Below, piece by piece: positions 17,977 to 26,147 of a DNA stretch of 64,000 bases. The notes beneath the pieces were generated by a model that was not told where the DNA came from, ran no database searches, and was given only the letters and a program-made list of their open reading frames with translations. The stretch comes from UBA8199 sp964507045 (GTDB lineage Bacteria > Verrucomicrobiota > Verrucomicrobiia > Limisphaerales > UBA8199): the NCBI GenBank assembly GCA_964507045.1, contig CAZDOO010000025.1, positions 1 to 64,000 of the forward strand. Direction: 5' to 3'. A program made the translations under genes and the position numbers. Within the stretch, counting starts at the first letter, position 1; the number at the start of each line of letters is the position of its first letter.

Positions 17977-20900
17977 ATGTCCCGCGAGGACCAACTCACT
18001 GCATTCGTTGACTGGGCTCGCCACCACATCACTGGCGACGAAAAAGGCCAGGCCCACATCTTTCTCGACCACCTCTTTCAGGCCTTCGGCCATCCCGGCG
18101 TTCTCGACGTGGGCGGCCAGCCCGAATTCCGCATCCGCCAGGCCGCCGAGGACGGCGGCGGCACCGCCTTCGCCGATCTCGTCTGGAAACCCGTCGTCCT
18201 CTTCGAAATGAAGAAACGCGGCGTTGATCTCCAGCGCCACTACCGCCAGGCCTTCGACTACTGGACCCGCCTCGTCCCCAACCGCCCACGCTACGTCGTC
18301 CTCTGCAACTTCGACCAGTTCCGCATCTACGACTTCGAGACCCAGATGGATGCCCCCGTGGACACCCTCGAAATCGCCGAGCTCCCCGCCCGCTGGGGCC
18401 CGCTCGCCTTCCTCTTCCCCGGCGACCACAAACCCACCTTCAACAACGACCGCGTCGCCGTCACCCGCGAAGCCGCCGACTCCCTGGCCGCCTGCTTCCG
18501 CCGCCTTGTCCGGCCCGATCGCTCGCCCCCGGTCCCGCGCCCGGTCGCCCAGCGCTTCATCCTCCAAATGCTCGTGGCCCTCTTCGCCGAGGACATCGGC
18601 CTGCTCGAAAAGTACTTCGTCACCAACCTCCTCAACGAGTGCCACAGCCCCACCGACACCTACGACCTCATCGGCGGCCTCTTCGCCGCCATGAACTCCC
18701 GCGAAGCCGCTCGCGGCGGCCGTTACAAGGGCATCCCTTACTTCAACGGCGGCCTCTTCGCCGACCCCGCCCGCCTCGAACTCCACGACCACGAACTCGT
18801 CCTCCTCCGCAAAGCCGCCGATTTCAACTGGACCAAGGTCCAGCCCGAAATCTTCGGCACCCTTTTCCAGCACTCCATGGACGACACCGAGCGCCACGCC
18901 TTCGGCGCTCACTTCACTCACCCCGCCGACATCATGAAAATCGTCGGCCCCACCATCGTCCAGCCCTGGCGCGAACAGATCGAAGGCGCCAAAACCCTCA
19001 ACCGCCTCATCGAACTGCGCGACCGCCTTCACCATTTCCGGGTGCTCGACCCCGCCTGCGGCTCCGGCAACTTCCTCTACATCGCCTACCGCGAGCTCAA
19101 GCGCCTCGAAGCCCGCCTCCTCGAACGCGTCCAGGAATACCCCAGCCGCGCCGAACCCGGCCAGCTCCCCCTCAGCTTCCTCAGCGCCCAGAACTTCTAC
19201 GGCCTCGACATCCAGCCCTTCGCCGTCGAACTCGCCAAAGTCACCATGATGATCGCCCGCAAACTCGCCATTGACGAACTCCACATCACCGAACCCGCCC
19301 TCCCCCTCGATAACCTCGACCAAAACTTCATCGCCGCCGACGCTCTCATCACCCCCGACGGCCAGCCCGCCCCCTGGCCCAAAGCCGATGTCATCATCGG
19401 CAATCCACCGTTCCTGGGCGCGAAACTACTCAAGCCCGAACATGGACCGGATTACGTGAACGCCTTGCGCAGCGCCTACCCCGAAGTCCCCGGCATGGCC
19501 GACTTCTGCGTCTATTGGTTCCGCAAGGCTCATGACCACCTTCCACCCTGCACCGCTGACGACCCACTCGCCGGACGCGCCGGCCTTGTCGGCACCCAGA
19601 ACATCCGCAACAACCAATCCCGCGTCGGTGGACTCGATTCCATCGCGAAGACCGGCACGATTGTCGAAGCCGTGGACAATCAGCCCTGGTCCGGCGAAGC
19701 CAACGTCCACGTCTCCATCGCCAACTGGGTCAAAACCCAGGACCCCGCGCTCCTGCCCAAAACCCGCAAGCTCTGGTTCAAGGCCGAGCCCCCTGCCGCT
19801 GCCAAGAAACTCCGCAAACGTGGCTCCGGCCCGGCTGCCAAGGAATACGAACTTGATGTCCGCGAGTGCGAGGAGATTTCCGCATCACTTTCTGACCAGA
19901 CAGATGTGAGCGGCGCATTACGCCTCATCTGCAACTTCGAGCCGCAAGTCTGCTTTTCTGGTCAAGTGCCGGGCCACGAAGGCTTCATTCTTTCGCCCAA
20001 AGAGGCGGCGGCAATGGTTCAAGCGGACGCGCGCAATCGCGAAGTCATCCACCCATTTCTCATTGGTCGGGATATGCTCACGGGCAATGGTTCACTCAGT
20101 GAGTGGGTCATTGATTTCCAGACCCGTACGATGCTCGAAGCCAGCGTATATCCTCAACCATTCGCGCGCGTTCAATCTCTTGTGCTTCCGACACGCGAAC
20201 AGAAATCTGAACAAGGCAAGACCACTGGCGGCGAGCAACGCTCGCATCACAAGGGATTTCTCAAGTACTGGTGGCGTCACTCCTTTGACCGCCCGGAGAT
20301 GATCAATCTTCTCGCCACGATGCCACGTTACATTGTCTGTTCGGATACAACAAAGCGGCCCGTTTTTGAGTTCATCTCCCAAGAGATTCGGCCAGATCAC
20401 AAGCTGCGAGTTTTCGCGTTCCCCGATGACTACAGTTTTGGCATCATGCAGTCGCACGCGCACTGGCTATGGTTCGTCACCAAATGCTCTAAGCTGAAGT
20501 CTGATTTCAACTATACGTCCAGCACGGTCTTCGACACCTTCCCCTGGCCCCAATTCCCCGAACTCGCCGCTCCAATCCCAACGGGATTGCATCAGCCAGC
20601 CCAGGGTTGCGGAGGGATGCGGGGCGCTACCCTGGGTGACCACGCAAACACCCCCTCCAACCCTGAAGGGGTTGTGTCACCTCGTCCCCCCGCCTCCTCC
20701 ACCGCCCTCCCGGAGACGGCTATCAAGAAAATCCTTGCCGTCGCTGAAGCCGGCCGCGCCATCCGCCGCATCCGCGCCGAAGCCCTGCCCCAAATCAAAG
20801 GCGGCCTCCGCGCCCTCTACCGCACCCTCGATCTCCCCGGCGCGAACCCCCTCAAAGACGCCCACGCCGCCCTGGACGCCGCCGTCCTCGCCGCTTACGG

Positions 20901-21141
20901 CTTCAGCCCGAGAAAAGACCTCCTCGCCCAACTCCTCGCCCTGAACCTCGAAGTCGCCGCCCGGATCGAGCGCGGCGACCCCGTCACCGCCCCCGGCCTG
21001 CCACAGAATTACCCCGACCCCGCATCACTGGTGACGGACGATTGCATTGCACCAGGGAAAGAATGCCCCCCCGAGAATCCCAAAGGGACTATACGCCATC
21101 CGAGATCGTACGCCGCAAAGAAAGCCCAAAACAATCAGTAA
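17977..21141 (+). CDS. MmeI-like type IIG/IIL restriction-modification enzyme (single polypeptide)
   Basis: From ATG 17977 (SREDQLTAFVDW) the product has 1054 residues; ATG 17881 would add a Pro-rich 32-residue extension. An N-terminal PD-(D/E)XK nuclease is visible as FADLVWKPVVLFEMKKRG (Asp67, Glu77, Lys79). A helical spacer follows. The methyltransferase has motif I DPACGSGNF (about 353-362) and motif IV NPPF (about 476), the adenine-N6 type. Target-recognition and C-terminal helical regions complete the MmeI layout. Cutting and methylation in one chain explains why no separate hsdR/M/S genes are nearby. Residues about 867-905 are an odd Gly/Pro-rich insertion read from a palindromic element. 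The ends use strongly C-rich codons while the recognition region (about 19.85-20.52 kb) is less biased, hinting at domain exchange. Confidence 0.85.
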   Translation: MSREDQLTAFVDWARHHITGDEKGQAHIFLDHLFQAFGHPGVLDVGGQPEFRIRQAAEDGGGTAFADLVWKPVVLFEMKKRGVDLQRHYRQAFDYWTRLVPNRPRYVVLCNFDQFRIYDFETQMDAPVDTLEIAELPARWGPLAFLFPGDHKPTFNNDRVAVTREAADSLAACFRRLVRPDRSPPVPRPVAQRFILQMLVALFAEDIGLLEKYFVTNLLNECHSPTDTYDLIGGLFAAMNSREAARGGRYKGIPYFNGGLFADPARLELHDHELVLLRKAADFNWTKVQPEIFGTLFQHSMDDTERHAFGAHFTHPADIMKIVGPTIVQPWREQIEGAKTLNRLIELRDRLHHFRVLDPACGSGNFLYIAYRELKRLEARLLERVQEYPSRAEPGQLPLSFLSAQNFYGLDIQPFAVELAKVTMMIARKLAIDELHITEPALPLDNLDQNFIAADALITPDGQPAPWPKADVIIGNPPFLGAKLLKPEHGPDYVNALRSAYPEVPGMADFCVYWFRKAHDHLPPCTADDPLAGRAGLVGTQNIRNNQSRVGGLDSIAKTGTIVEAVDNQPWSGEANVHVSIANWVKTQDPALLPKTRKLWFKAEPPAAAKKLRKRGSGPAAKEYELDVRECEEISASLSDQTDVSGALRLICNFEPQVCFSGQVPGHEGFILSPKEAAAMVQADARNREVIHPFLIGRDMLTGNGSLSEWVIDFQTRTMLEASVYPQPFARVQSLVLPTREQKSEQGKTTGGEQRSHHKGFLKYWWRHSFDRPEMINLLATMPRYIVCSDTTKRPVFEFISQEIRPDHKLRVFAFPDDYSFGIMQSHAHWLWFVTKCSKLKSDFNYTSSTVFDTFPWPQFPELAAPIPTGLHQPAQGCGGMRGATLGDHANTPSNPEGVVSPRPPASSTALPETAIKKILAVAEAGRAIRRIRAEALPQIKGGLRALYRTLDLPGANPLKDAHAALDAAVLAAYGFSPRKDLLAQLLALNLEVAARIERGDPVTAPGLPQNYPDPASLVTDDCIAPGKECPPENPKGTIRHPRSYAAKKAQNNQ
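20575..20690 (+). repeat. Palindromic REP-like element inserted in frame in the MmeI-like gene
   Basis: The stretch contains cccagggt (20600-20607) paired with accctggg (20629-20636), then a second hairpin caacccctgaaggggttg-like at 20658-20674. Its translation (about 40 residues rich in Gly, Pro, Ala and Thr) has no resemblance to the flanking protein. The reading frame stays open throughout. Confidence 0.65.
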
Positions 21142-21535
21142 CTGCCTATAAAACAATGGTGATCTGCATGTTCGCCGCGCCTCTAGTCAATCACAGGAAA
21201 CTGGCTCGAATGGGGTGAAATAGTTCAATTATGGCAACCTCTGGCAACCGGCACCCAGGTCAAGACACGCCGACACCTCGCCCTGAGAAGGCTCGTCCGG
21301 GCATCCTGCACCCTTGTTTCCCCACCCTACGACCAAAGACGCGCCAGAAAGCCGCCCAGCCTCCCAAAGGTCTTATTAGAGCCTCTCCCGACAACGATGC
21401 CGAGCCATTTTGGGAAATGGAGGCAAAAAACATGCTGAAGCTCGCTTCGCCTCGCAGGCACTCCCAAGAGAGCTTTGGACAACCCTAACCCAGTTAGTTT
21501 CCCAAGCCGGAACTATCGCGGCACTTCCTTCGGGT
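21142..21535. other. Intergenic region between convergent genes
   Basis: There are 394 bp between the stops of the restriction-modification gene and the response regulator. An 85-codon open frame (21231-21488) has Arg/Pro/His-rich composition with no recognisable motif and was not called. No clear terminator hairpin was found. Confidence 0.5.
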
Positions 21536-22198
21536 TCAGTCAGGCTCCGACTTCTGGGTGGCCTTCTGATAAAGGAGCGCCGCCTGGGTTCGGGAATGGA
21601 CGTTCAGCTTGCGGTAGACCTGCACCAGGTAGTTTCGGACAGTCTTAGCTTCCAGGCCGAGCGATTGGGCAATTTCCTTGTCGGCCTTGCCGGTCGCCAC
21701 TTCGCTCAGCACGCGCCGCTCCTGTTCCGAGAGCTGGGCAACGAGCTGCGCCGCCGAGCCAGCTGGGCCAGATGCGTGGGTAATGGCTGCCCGCGCGATG
21801 GCCGGATCGATGACCAACCCACCCCGGCAAACCGCGTGGATGGCATCCACAATCTTCTGTGCATCGTTCTCCTTTAGCAAATACCCGTCAGCTCCCGCCT
21901 CGAGTGCCGCGCTCGTCGTTGTGTCGACCGCATAGGAGGAAAGAAACAGCACATGGACCTCGGGCAGTGCAGCCTTGAGTCGGCGGCAAATCTCATGTCC
22001 GCCAACGTCGGGGAGACGGTAATCCAACAAGACCACATCGGGCCGCAGCCGCCGGGCCTCCGCCAGCGCCTCAGCACCCGTTGCGGCTTCACCAACGACC
22101 TTGACGCCCGCATCCAAGTCGCCGATGAGCCGAAGGCCCATGCGAACAACCGGATGGTCATCGACAAGCAACACTGTGATCCTCGCTGTTTTGGTCAT
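21536..22198 (-). CDS. NarL/LuxR-family response regulator
   Basis: ATG 22198 gives 220 residues. The receiver has the acidic pair Asp13/Asp14, phospho-acceptor Asp59 (VVLLDYRLPD) and the conserved Lys in GYLLKEND. A LuxR-type helix-turn-helix lies at about 150-210 (LSEQERRVLSEVATGKADKEIAQSLGLEAKTVRNYLVQVYRKLNVHSR). It starts 16 bp after the stop of the histidine kinase, so the pair is one operon. Likely targets include the exported-protein genes just upstream of the kinase (inference). Confidence 0.9.
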   Translation of the reverse strand: MTKTARITVLLVDDHPVVRMGLRLIGDLDAGVKVVGEAATGAEALAEARRLRPDVVLLDYRLPDVGGHEICRRLKAALPEVHVLFLSSYAVDTTTSAALEAGADGYLLKENDAQKIVDAIHAVCRGGLVIDPAIARAAITHASGPAGSAAQLVAQLSEQERRVLSEVATGKADKEIAQSLGLEAKTVRNYLVQVYRKLNVHSRTQAALLYQKATQKSEPD

Positions 22199-22214
22199 GA
22201 ACTCATGAAAAGGT

Positions 22215-23921
22215 TTATGAATTGAGGGGAATGTCCAGCAGTACTTTGGTGCCATGGGCAGGGCGGGTCTCGATACTCAACGTGCCGCCAAGCTGCACCG
22301 CGCGGCCTTGCATATTGGCGAGTCCGCGCCCTGATGCGTGCGCCTGCGCAGCATCAAAACCCTGCCCATCGTCGGAGACGCGAAGCTGGAGATGGCCGTT
22401 GTTGCTCAGCAGTTCCACCTTGATGTGGCGGGGGCGGCCGTGACGGAGGCTGTTGCTGAGGGCCTCTTGGGCGATTTGCCGCAGATGCGACTGGGCGACT
22501 TGAGTCACTGTGAGGGTGGGCGCGGTAGCGACCACCAGCTCGATGGGTATGGAAGATGAGTTCTGGAAGCGTTGCACAAGTTTCCGGAGGGTTACGGCTG
22601 GGTTCGGAGACATGTCGGCTTCCTCCTGCGTAGAGCTCTGCTGAACAATGAAGGTACGGAGCTCGGCAATCAGCGCATCCACAGCCTGGCGACAACGCTC
22701 GAACAGATTAGCGGCCCCTTCGGCATCCCGCGCACGCAGCCGATCATAGTGACCGAGGCTCAGTTGCAGCCCATAAAGAGATTGAATCGCACCATCATGA
22801 AGATCCCGGCTGATGCGCTCTCGTTCATTCTGCGCCTGCTGCAGATCCTCGCAGGCGGACCTAAGGTCAGCCGCGATGGTTTCCTGTCGGACGCGCGATT
22901 GGATTTGTACAAAGAGCAAAGCCCCCACAAGGATTGAGAGAGCCGTGCCCCCAACAATCGCCGTCCACGGGCGGTAACGTGAGGACCCCTGCTCGAAGAG
23001 CGACGTTGTATAGAGGACCACGGTCCATTCCTGTCCGTGGATTTGCAGCGGAACCTCAGACCGGAGGTATGGCCTGAAGCCCGGGGAGAGGGTCGGCGGC
23101 GAAGAACCGCTCACGTTCAGCCAGGTCTTGGTAGAAAGGGGATGGCCGCCGAATAGGTCAAAGCCCAGCTCCCGTGGGGCGGTGCCAAAGAGATTACCCA
23201 GCAGCAGGTTCGGCTCAATGGACCCGAACACGATACCCTGAGCACGGGCCTCACCCCGCTGGGAGACCCGCTGCTCCGCAGGCGCGAGCCGCGTGGTCGG
23301 GGCTGTATCCACCCGCGGCTCCATGACAGGCACAAAGATGGTCAGCCCCCGGGCGGGCTTCCCTGCGATTTCGGTAGCCAGTTCCCGACGATAGCAGTAA
23401 CAGGGATCGCCCGTGCGCAGAGCACCCTGCGCGGCCTGCTTAACTACAGGATCGCCCAGGAAGCGCGGGCTGAGACCGTCAAATGCCGAAGGCGGGCATA
23501 CCCAGCCGTACTGGAGGCGAAAGCTGTTAGTGTCCTCGCCTAGGCCATTAACAGGTCGAGCCTCCGGCGCAGATGCGGGCTGCGGGTGCTGGCTTGCGGT
23601 CGTCTCCAACAAACCCAGCTCTAGCAATCCAGGGTAGTTCTTCTCCGGCAGGAGAAGCCGAACCCGGTAGTTCCACTCTGCCCGGCTCAGATTCGGACGT
23701 GATGCCGCGAAGTCAGCTAGCCCCGTTAGCGCCAGCACGTATTTATCAACACGGTCGCGCAGAGTCTCAACGGTCTGGCCCGCCTGCCGCTCAAACCGGT
23801 TTTGATCCAACGCGCGCACTTTGGCAAAGAGGCTCCAGGCAGCTCCGGCGGTGACGCAAAGCCCCAGAGCCAGTATCACCCATGCGAGCGCATAGGTCTT
23901 TAGCAATTTGTCATAAAGCAT
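22215..23921 (-). CDS. Membrane sensor histidine kinase with CHASE-like periplasmic domain (NarX/HisKA_3 type)
   Basis: The protein has 568 residues. TM1 is about residues 10-32 and TM2 about 319-339. The roughly 285-residue loop between them looks like a CHASE ligand-sensing domain (NLSRAEWNYRVRLLLPEKNYPGLLELGLLE). The cytoplasmic part has the HisKA_3 phospho-acceptor His375 (ISRDLHDGAIQSLYGLQ) and an HATPase_c domain (QIAQEALSNSLRHG, VSDDGQGFD, GRGLANMQGRA). It is followed directly by its response regulator. The signal is unknown. Confidence 0.9.
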   Translation of the reverse strand: MLYDKLLKTYALAWVILALGLCVTAGAAWSLFAKVRALDQNRFERQAGQTVETLRDRVDKYVLALTGLADFAASRPNLSRAEWNYRVRLLLPEKNYPGLLELGLLETTASQHPQPASAPEARPVNGLGEDTNSFRLQYGWVCPPSAFDGLSPRFLGDPVVKQAAQGALRTGDPCYCYRRELATEIAGKPARGLTIFVPVMEPRVDTAPTTRLAPAEQRVSQRGEARAQGIVFGSIEPNLLLGNLFGTAPRELGFDLFGGHPLSTKTWLNVSGSSPPTLSPGFRPYLRSEVPLQIHGQEWTVVLYTTSLFEQGSSRYRPWTAIVGGTALSILVGALLFVQIQSRVRQETIAADLRSACEDLQQAQNERERISRDLHDGAIQSLYGLQLSLGHYDRLRARDAEGAANLFERCRQAVDALIAELRTFIVQQSSTQEEADMSPNPAVTLRKLVQRFQNSSSIPIELVVATAPTLTVTQVAQSHLRQIAQEALSNSLRHGRPRHIKVELLSNNGHLQLRVSDDGQGFDAAQAHASGRGLANMQGRAVQLGGTLSIETRPAHGTKVLLDIPLNS

Positions 23922-24052
23922 CGCAAATCTGGTGGCGGCTTTGTTTCACACAGCGGATGCTATTAGGGTATAAGGAGCTCGGATATAGAGTCAAATGTCC
24001 CGGGTTGATTGGGGCAGAAAATGTCGCGCCTTTTCGCCCGGGTCAGTTCACG

Positions 24053-24853
24053 ATGTCTCCGCGCATGTCCGCTTGCACTACGACAGCCTTCGTTCGCCGA
24101 CACCCGCCGACCCGATTGCGGCGGCTGGGGCCCCTCCTGTTCCTTGCCTGCTCCTGCGTGCTCAGGGCGGCAGTGGTGGAGGTCCATGATGAAGGCGCTG
24201 GAAGCGACTACATGTCCGGCGACCCCATTACACTTCCGGCAGCCAGGCTCAGCACAAATAGGTTCGTAGACGGAGCGCAATGTATCCTCAACCGACCGCA
24301 TTGTGTAAAACCAGCCGCCTTCGACTTCTCGGGGAGACTTGATTTAAGCGTGGCGGCCGATGAGATCGTGCGACCGGGCACCAATGGGTTTCCGGCGTAC
24401 CTTGTGGGCCAACAATACGTATTGTTTCTCCAGGATGTGCGCCACTACACCAACTACACTTGCCGCGTGACCGTGGACTGTCCCTCCACCTTTTATCTGC
24501 TGGTCGATAACCGGGTGAATGAGTTCGGTCCAGACAAACCCTACAGCGACCCGGTCTTCGGCCCACCGGATACTGAGTGGATACCGAACGATGGCTGGGA
24601 GCGCGTCAACACCGGCCTCAGTCCGGTGATGACGGCCACCAACCGAGGCGATTATGTGGGAATTGATGAAGGATGTAATGGCACGCTCAACCAGGTCTAT
24701 GCCGTCTACGGGCGAACGCTTTCTAAGCCCGGCTCCGTAACACTCCGTACCCAATTTGAGGGCAATATCTACTGTCTCGTCGTCTCCACCAATGCTACCC
24801 GTTTCGCCCAGGCTAAGCCCACGCTGCCTCCGATACGTTCGGCCCAAAGGTAG
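24053..24853 (+). CDS. Exported protein, paralog of the PEP-CTERM protein at 25059 but without the tail
   Basis: ATG 24053 gives 266 residues with a signal-like segment (RLGPLLFLACSCVLRAA). Residues about 110-250 align by eye with the neighbour at 25059: FPAYLVGQQYVLFLQDVRHY against IPSYLLGLDYVLTMNDNRNN, then FYLLVDNRVN against AYLFIDTRIG, then WIPNDGW against WVLDDGW. No PEP motif or C-terminal membrane helix is present, so this copy is probably soluble or secreted. It is divergent from the histidine kinase (131-bp gap). Confidence 0.7.
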   Translation: MSPRMSACTTTAFVRRHPPTRLRRLGPLLFLACSCVLRAAVVEVHDEGAGSDYMSGDPITLPAARLSTNRFVDGAQCILNRPHCVKPAAFDFSGRLDLSVAADEIVRPGTNGFPAYLVGQQYVLFLQDVRHYTNYTCRVTVDCPSTFYLLVDNRVNEFGPDKPYSDPVFGPPDTEWIPNDGWERVNTGLSPVMTATNRGDYVGIDEGCNGTLNQVYAVYGRTLSKPGSVTLRTQFEGNIYCLVVSTNATRFAQAKPTLPPIRSAQR

Positions 24854-24920
24854 CCAGCGTTTGCCCAGCAATACACCAAGTGACCGGTTCGGTCTTACCC
24901 CTCACGCACTGCGTCATCGA

Positions 24921-24955
24921 CCGGGACAAATGTCCGCTCAGGGCCGGGACAAATG
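24921..24955 (+). promoter_or_regulatory. Direct repeat CCGGGACAAATG x2, candidate regulator site
   Basis: Two identical 12-mers start at 24921 and 24944, 23 bp apart (about two helical turns) and about 105 bp before the PEP-CTERM start at 25059. The first continues into a dyad GGACA-AA-TGTCC. The same GGGACAAATGTC occurs inverted at 52209-52220, upstream of the 52411 gene. A binding site or the remnant of an insertion-sequence end are both possible. Confidence 0.4.
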
Positions 24956-25058
24956 AGCGCAACTTCGGGACGTTAGTGCGCTAGACCGGAAAGGACCACG
25001 GTGTTCAAATGGGCGCGGCACGTTGAAGACCGGTAATTTATACGACCAAAATAACACT

Positions 25059-25889
25059 ATGAAAAAAGCTATCCTCTTCGCTCTTATTGGCGGTGGTGTC
25101 ACGTTCGCTGCTCACGCCGGCACGTCCATCCTCTCCGCAACACCAACGGGAAGTGATGCCTACGCCATCCCTACATGGAGCGGCACGGCAATAACAGGCG
25201 ACACCCTGGATTTCGCGCGCGTGCAGGGCGGTAGCTCCGGCAAGTTTACCAACGCCAACCAGGTGGTGGGAGGCTTTGGCAACCTGGCCCAAAGCCACAC
25301 TGACCGCCGACAACAGTACGTTGGCTACAATGCCAGCGGCACCCTCGGGTCAGCCAATGCCGAACTGAACGGTGCCAACATCCCCAGCTACCTGCTGGGT
25401 CTGGACTACGTGCTGACGATGAACGACAATCGCAACAACAATCCGTTCCGAATTGACATCACGACCGCCGGCCCAGGCAGAGCCTACCTATTCATTGATA
25501 CCCGTATCGGGGATGGTGTGGATCAAAATGGCCCAACCCTCGGCAACTCGGGCGCAAACCTGACCCAGTGGGTCTTGGACGACGGATGGGCCCCTATGAT
25601 CACCGGAGCCAAGCCCAGCGACTACCTCGGAGTGGGCGATATTATTGGCCTCAGCGCGTCCCCGAACAACGTTCCTAACGTCGGACCGAATGTTGTCTCA
25701 GGCCTCACCCTGAACCAGTATTCCGAAATCTGGTATCGGGATATCACCGGCACCTCCTATTCCATCTACACGGAGGGTGAAAGTTATAACTACTTCGGCA
25801 CGGCTTTCTCGGTCATCCCCGAACCGGGCACGATGACCCTCGCCGGCTTGGGCGCGGCATTTCTGTTGATGCTCCGCCGCCGCCGCTAA
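25059..25889 (+). CDS. PEP-CTERM exported protein
   Basis: The 276-residue protein has a signal peptide (MKKAILFALIGGGVTFAAHA), a beta-rich body, and a C-terminal VIPEPG motif followed by a hydrophobic helix (TMTLAGLGAAFLLML) and RRRR. That tail is the exosortase sorting signal. An exosortase gene is not in the window. The body is paralogous to the protein at 24053. An intrinsic terminator follows at 25933. Confidence 0.88.
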   Translation: MKKAILFALIGGGVTFAAHAGTSILSATPTGSDAYAIPTWSGTAITGDTLDFARVQGGSSGKFTNANQVVGGFGNLAQSHTDRRQQYVGYNASGTLGSANAELNGANIPSYLLGLDYVLTMNDNRNNNPFRIDITTAGPGRAYLFIDTRIGDGVDQNGPTLGNSGANLTQWVLDDGWAPMITGAKPSDYLGVGDIIGLSASPNNVPNVGPNVVSGLTLNQYSEIWYRDITGTSYSIYTEGESYNYFGTAFSVIPEPGTMTLAGLGAAFLLMLRRRR

Positions 25890-25932
25890 TCTGCGTGGCA
25901 CTTGCCTCAGCAGAGACATTTGCTCATCTCGC

Positions 25933-25970
25933 CGCCCGGCTGCCTCGGCACGCCGGGCGTTGCTTTTTCT
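25933..25970 (+). terminator. Intrinsic terminator after the PEP-CTERM gene
   Basis: The stem cgcccggc/gccgggcg (25933-25940 with 25952-25959) has an 11-nt loop and is followed by ttgctttttct. It lies 44 bp after the stop. Confidence 0.75.
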
Positions 25971-26147
25971 GAATCACCCCAGTGCCCCGGAAGTGAAGAG
26001 TCCACGCGCCGAACCTGGCCGCCCACAAAGCGCTAGAGGCAAATGCCCCACACCCATTAGAGTCAAAAGAGTGGCTCTTTAGTGCGTAAGACCACTTGGC
26101 CATTTCGCGATGCTCGCGATAAGATGCTCACCAGCTAAAACTGCAAT

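Noticed and set aside
17896..19323. 475-codon open frame on the minus strand
   Set aside because: It is the complement of the MmeI-like gene, very rich in Gly, Glu, Val and Ala as expected from C-rich codons on the other strand, with no motif.
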